Source of the DNA: Cellulophaga baltica
Lineage (GTDB): Bacteria > Bacteroidota > Bacteroidia > Flavobacteriales > Flavobacteriaceae
DNA: 35,123 nucleotides
Reading direction: 5' to 3'
Assembly (NCBI RefSeq): GCF_018861125.1
Contig: NZ_JAHKQN010000013.1
Location: 1 to 35,123, forward strand
This document shows positions 33,347 through 35,123 of the stretch, piece after piece. The notes below the pieces were generated by a model, which saw nothing but the letters and a program-made list of their open reading frames with translations, searched no databases and was not told the DNA's origin. Position 1 is the first letter of the stretch, and every line of letters starts with the position of its first letter. Position numbers and translations under genes: made by a program.

Positions 33347-33784
33347 ATGTCTAAAGTAGAAGACTTTTTAACAGCTGAAGAAGAGCAAGAAATTGTACAA
33401 GCTATTGTTGAGGCTGAAAAAAACACTTCAGGCGAAATAAGAGTACACCTTGAAGCGCACAGTGAAATAGAACATTTTAAACGTGCCCAAGAAGTTTTTC
33501 ATTTTTTAAAAATGGATAATACTAAAGAAGAAAACGGTGTACTTATTTATGTGGCAGTAAATGACAAAAAGTTTGTGATTTATGGCGATAAAGGCATTGA
33601 CAAAGTAGTACCTGATAATTTTTGGGATACTACAAAAGATACTATTCAAGCACAATTTGTACAAGGAAATTTTAAACAAGGGATTATTGATGGCATATTA
33701 AAAGCTGGCTTTGAACTTGAAAAACATTTTCCTTGGCAACATAATGACACAAACGAACTTAGTAATGAAGTTTCTAAAGGGTAA
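33347..33784 (+). CDS. TPM-domain protein without signal peptide
   Basis: This 145-aa protein is a bare TPM (TLP18.3/Psb32/MOLO-1) domain: EEEQEIVQAIVEAEKNTSGEIRVHLE, then AQEVFHFLKMDNTKEENGVLIYVAVNDKKFVIYGDKGIDKVVPDNFWD. There is no signal peptide or membrane segment, so it is probably cytoplasmic or peripheral. The domain has been linked to acid phosphatase activity in plant TLP18.3, but the bacterial role is unknown. It overlaps the next gene by 20 bases, which itself encodes a second, membrane-anchored TPM protein. Having one anchored and one soluble copy next to LemA is the common Bacteroidota arrangement. Confidence 0.93.
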   Translation: MSKVEDFLTAEEEQEIVQAIVEAEKNTSGEIRVHLEAHSEIEHFKRAQEVFHFLKMDNTKEENGVLIYVAVNDKKFVIYGDKGIDKVVPDNFWDTTKDTIQAQFVQGNFKQGIIDGILKAGFELEKHFPWQHNDTNELSNEVSKG

Positions 33785-34568
33785 TATAATCATCCTGTTT
33801 TTATTGGTTTTTGGTTTTGGCTATAGCCAATTTCAAATACCAGAAAAGCCTAGTGACCAAAAAGCGGTTTACCAATACATAAGCCTCTTATCTGTTGCGC
33901 AACAAAATAGTTTAAATCAAAAACTCAAACATTATGCAGATAGTACCTCAACACAAATTGTAGTGGCCATTATAGGCTCTACAAACGGCGAAGGTATTAA
34001 TTACTTAGGTGCACAATGGGGACAAAAATGGGGCATTGGGCAAGATGGCAAAGACAACGGTATTTTACTTTTGCTTGCCAAAGATGATAGAAAAGTTGCT
34101 ATCAATACGGGTTATGGGATTGAAGGCTCTATTACTGATGCTTTATCTAAAAAAATCATAGAACAGGTTATAATTCCTGAGTTTAAAACAGGCGATTATT
34201 ACAATGGTTTAGACCGAGGTACAGATGCTATTATAATGGCACTGAATGGCGAGTTTTCCGAAAACAGAAACTTTGAAAACAACTCTTTTCCTTTTCAAAA
34301 AATATTGCCTTTTATTATTTTTATCGTAATTATTATTATTCTTACCAATAGAAACCGTGGTAACGGCAACAGCAACGGAGGCAATAGAGGAAACCGTTCT
34401 GGCGGGTTTGATATCTGGGATGCTATCATACTTAGTAATATGGGTCGTGGCGGACACAGCTCTGGAGGCGGAAGCTTTGGCGGCGGTGGTTTCGGTGGAA
34501 GTGGTGGCTTCGGTGGCGGTTTTGGCGGAGGCGGTTTCGGCGGAGGCGGTGCTTCTGGTGGTTGGTAA
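33765..34568 (+). CDS. YgcG-like TPM-domain membrane protein with Gly-rich tail
   Basis: This 267-aa protein starts at the Met of MKFLKGNIIILFLLVFGFGYSQ, a clean signal peptide. An upstream in-frame ATG at 33711 would add 18 residues and run deeper into the preceding gene, so it is rejected. The TPM domain (about 30-165) contains STQIVVAIIGSTNGEGINYL, GQDGKDNGILLLLAKDDRKVAI and NTGYGIEGSITDA. A transmembrane helix follows (about 182-197; PFIIFIVIIIILTN), then a Gly/Asn/Arg region. The last 45 residues or so are GGGxFGGGG-type repeats ending SGGW. It is the YgcG/DUF2207-tail architecture: periplasmic TPM domain anchored by one helix with a glycine-rich cytoplasmic or exposed tail. It overlaps the previous gene by 20 bases. 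Confidence 0.92.
   Translation: MKFLKGNIIILFLLVFGFGYSQFQIPEKPSDQKAVYQYISLLSVAQQNSLNQKLKHYADSTSTQIVVAIIGSTNGEGINYLGAQWGQKWGIGQDGKDNGILLLLAKDDRKVAINTGYGIEGSITDALSKKIIEQVIIPEFKTGDYYNGLDRGTDAIIMALNGEFSENRNFENNSFPFQKILPFIIFIVIIIILTNRNRGNGNSNGGNRGNRSGGFDIWDAIILSNMGRGGHSSGGGSFGGGGFGGSGGFGGGFGGGGFGGGGASGGW
34465..34565 (+). repeat. Gly-Phe repeat encoding tail of the YgcG-like protein
   Basis: GC-rich tandem units built on GGCGGTGGTTTCGGTGG encode GGGFGG-type repeats, a local departure from the AT-rich surroundings. It is coding low complexity, not a mobile element. The antisense frame is Pro-rich and is not a gene. Confidence 0.8.
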
Positions 34569-34619
34569 ACTTTAAAAAGCAACCTTTTCTAAATATTACA
34601 TCTTATTAAAAAAATAACC

Positions 34620-35066
34620 ATGAAAAAATTACTTCTATTACCTCTATTCTTATTACTAACTTTTTGCGGTAGTGATGACGGTTCAGAAGATTGCAGTGCC
34701 ATATCTTGTGAAGGAGGACCAAATTTACTTATATCGGTAATCAATAAAACGTCTGGAGAAAATTTATTTTCTAATGAAACTTACACCGCTGAAGATGTAA
34801 CGATTACAGATGCAAATGGTGATACTGTAACTAGCTTCGAAGTTTCTAATGGATATATTTACATACAAGTTTTAGGTGTTGAAAATGATATTAACACATA
34901 TATATTAAACATAGCTAATGATATTACTATGACTACCGATGTAGAACTTATTGAAAACAATACCACTGGTTGCTGTAGCTATCCAGTAAAAGTTGGAACT
35001 ATAGATTTAGTGGCTTCTCACGAAACAGAAGTATCAGAAAGTTCAATTATTATTTATGTTGAGTAA
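34620..35066 (+). CDS. Small lipoprotein of unknown function
   Basis: This 148-aa protein has a lipoprotein signal (LLLTFC, Cys16), and the mature start is GSDDGSEDC. The acidic run just after the lipidated Cys resembles the surface-export signal of Bacteroidota lipoproteins. The body has beta-strand character (NLLISVINKTSGENLF, DVTITDANGDTVTSF, YIYIQVLGVENDINTYIL) with a possible small-domain disulfide set (Cys25, Cys30 and the GCC pair near 119-122). I recognise no family. It lies 51 bases after the TPM operon with no terminator between, so it may be the last gene of that operon. The remaining 57 bases of the window hold nothing I can identify. Confidence 0.7.
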   Translation: MKKLLLLPLFLLLTFCGSDDGSEDCSAISCEGGPNLLISVINKTSGENLFSNETYTAEDVTITDANGDTVTSFEVSNGYIYIQVLGVENDINTYILNIANDITMTTDVELIENNTTGCCSYPVKVGTIDLVASHETEVSESSIIIYVE

Positions 35067-35123
35067 TGCTATTTTAGGGCTAGAAATCTCAATCCACTAA
35101 TTCTATAAACAAAAGAGCTATTA

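Noticed and set aside
33711-33764. Upstream ATG extending the YgcG-like protein by 18 residues
   Set aside because: The extension is hydrophilic and precedes a clean signal peptide starting at 33765.
34295-34582. Pro-rich minus-strand ORF of 95 codons
   Set aside because: It is the antisense of the GGGFGG repeats of the YgcG-like protein; its proline runs only mirror the glycine codons.

Overview
The window reads as chromosomal DNA of a member of the Flavobacteriaceae (Bacteroidota), probably marine. It is AT-rich. It carries a SusC/SusD pair, a Bacteroidota-type putative porin, and the families GSCFA, DUF4230, DUF4136 and DUF5522. Shine-Dalgarno sites are largely absent, and many genes are preceded by the Bacteroidota -7 element TAnnTTTG. 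I found no rRNA, tRNA, CRISPR array, insertion sequence, phage gene or defence locus. Most of the window is ordinary core genome.

Layout. Positions 14-6920 (minus) hold a putative porin and an enzyme-less SusC/SusD uptake pair, separated by a terminator. Positions 7273-10393 (plus) hold rnhB and a large lipoprotein with a beta-propeller-like C-terminus. Positions 10527-11459 (minus) hold lipB and a 53-aa YqaE/Pmp3 protein. lysS follows on plus at 11613-13304. The 368-bp gap after lysS holds two facing terminators and a probable short minus-strand transcript. A large secreted zinc metalloprotease (13673-16168), two tiny single-pass membrane proteins and two Spy-like periplasmic proteins follow on plus. 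Convergent to them is a GH1 glucosidase/glycosyltransferase pair (18125-20496, minus). Next come a four-gene minus operon (hemL, glucosaminidase-LysM lipoprotein, PLP deaminase-like enzyme, HExxH mini-protein), a plus cluster (DUF5522, DUF4136, TlpA-like and peroxiredoxin-like lipoproteins), and a minus cluster (tiny membrane protein, DUF4230, GSCFA, alaS). The window closes with a tight plus operon of M23 peptidase, MerR regulator, LemA and two TPM-domain proteins, then a small lipoprotein.

Functional themes. Envelope upkeep dominates: porin, SusCD, the M23 and GH73-like murein hydrolases, LemA/TPM, Spy-like proteins and thiol-redox lipoproteins. Translation and cofactor housekeeping genes (lysS, alaS, lipB, hemL, rnhB) are interspersed.

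The most unusual points are small-scale. They are a near-consensus promoter nested in the alaS terminator hairpin, a probable small minus-strand transcript behind lysS, a set of 54-66-aa membrane proteins that ordinary gene calling would miss, and a lipB gene that looks leaderless and whose terminator is partly built from its own last codons. I did not find convincing evidence of a large novel system.
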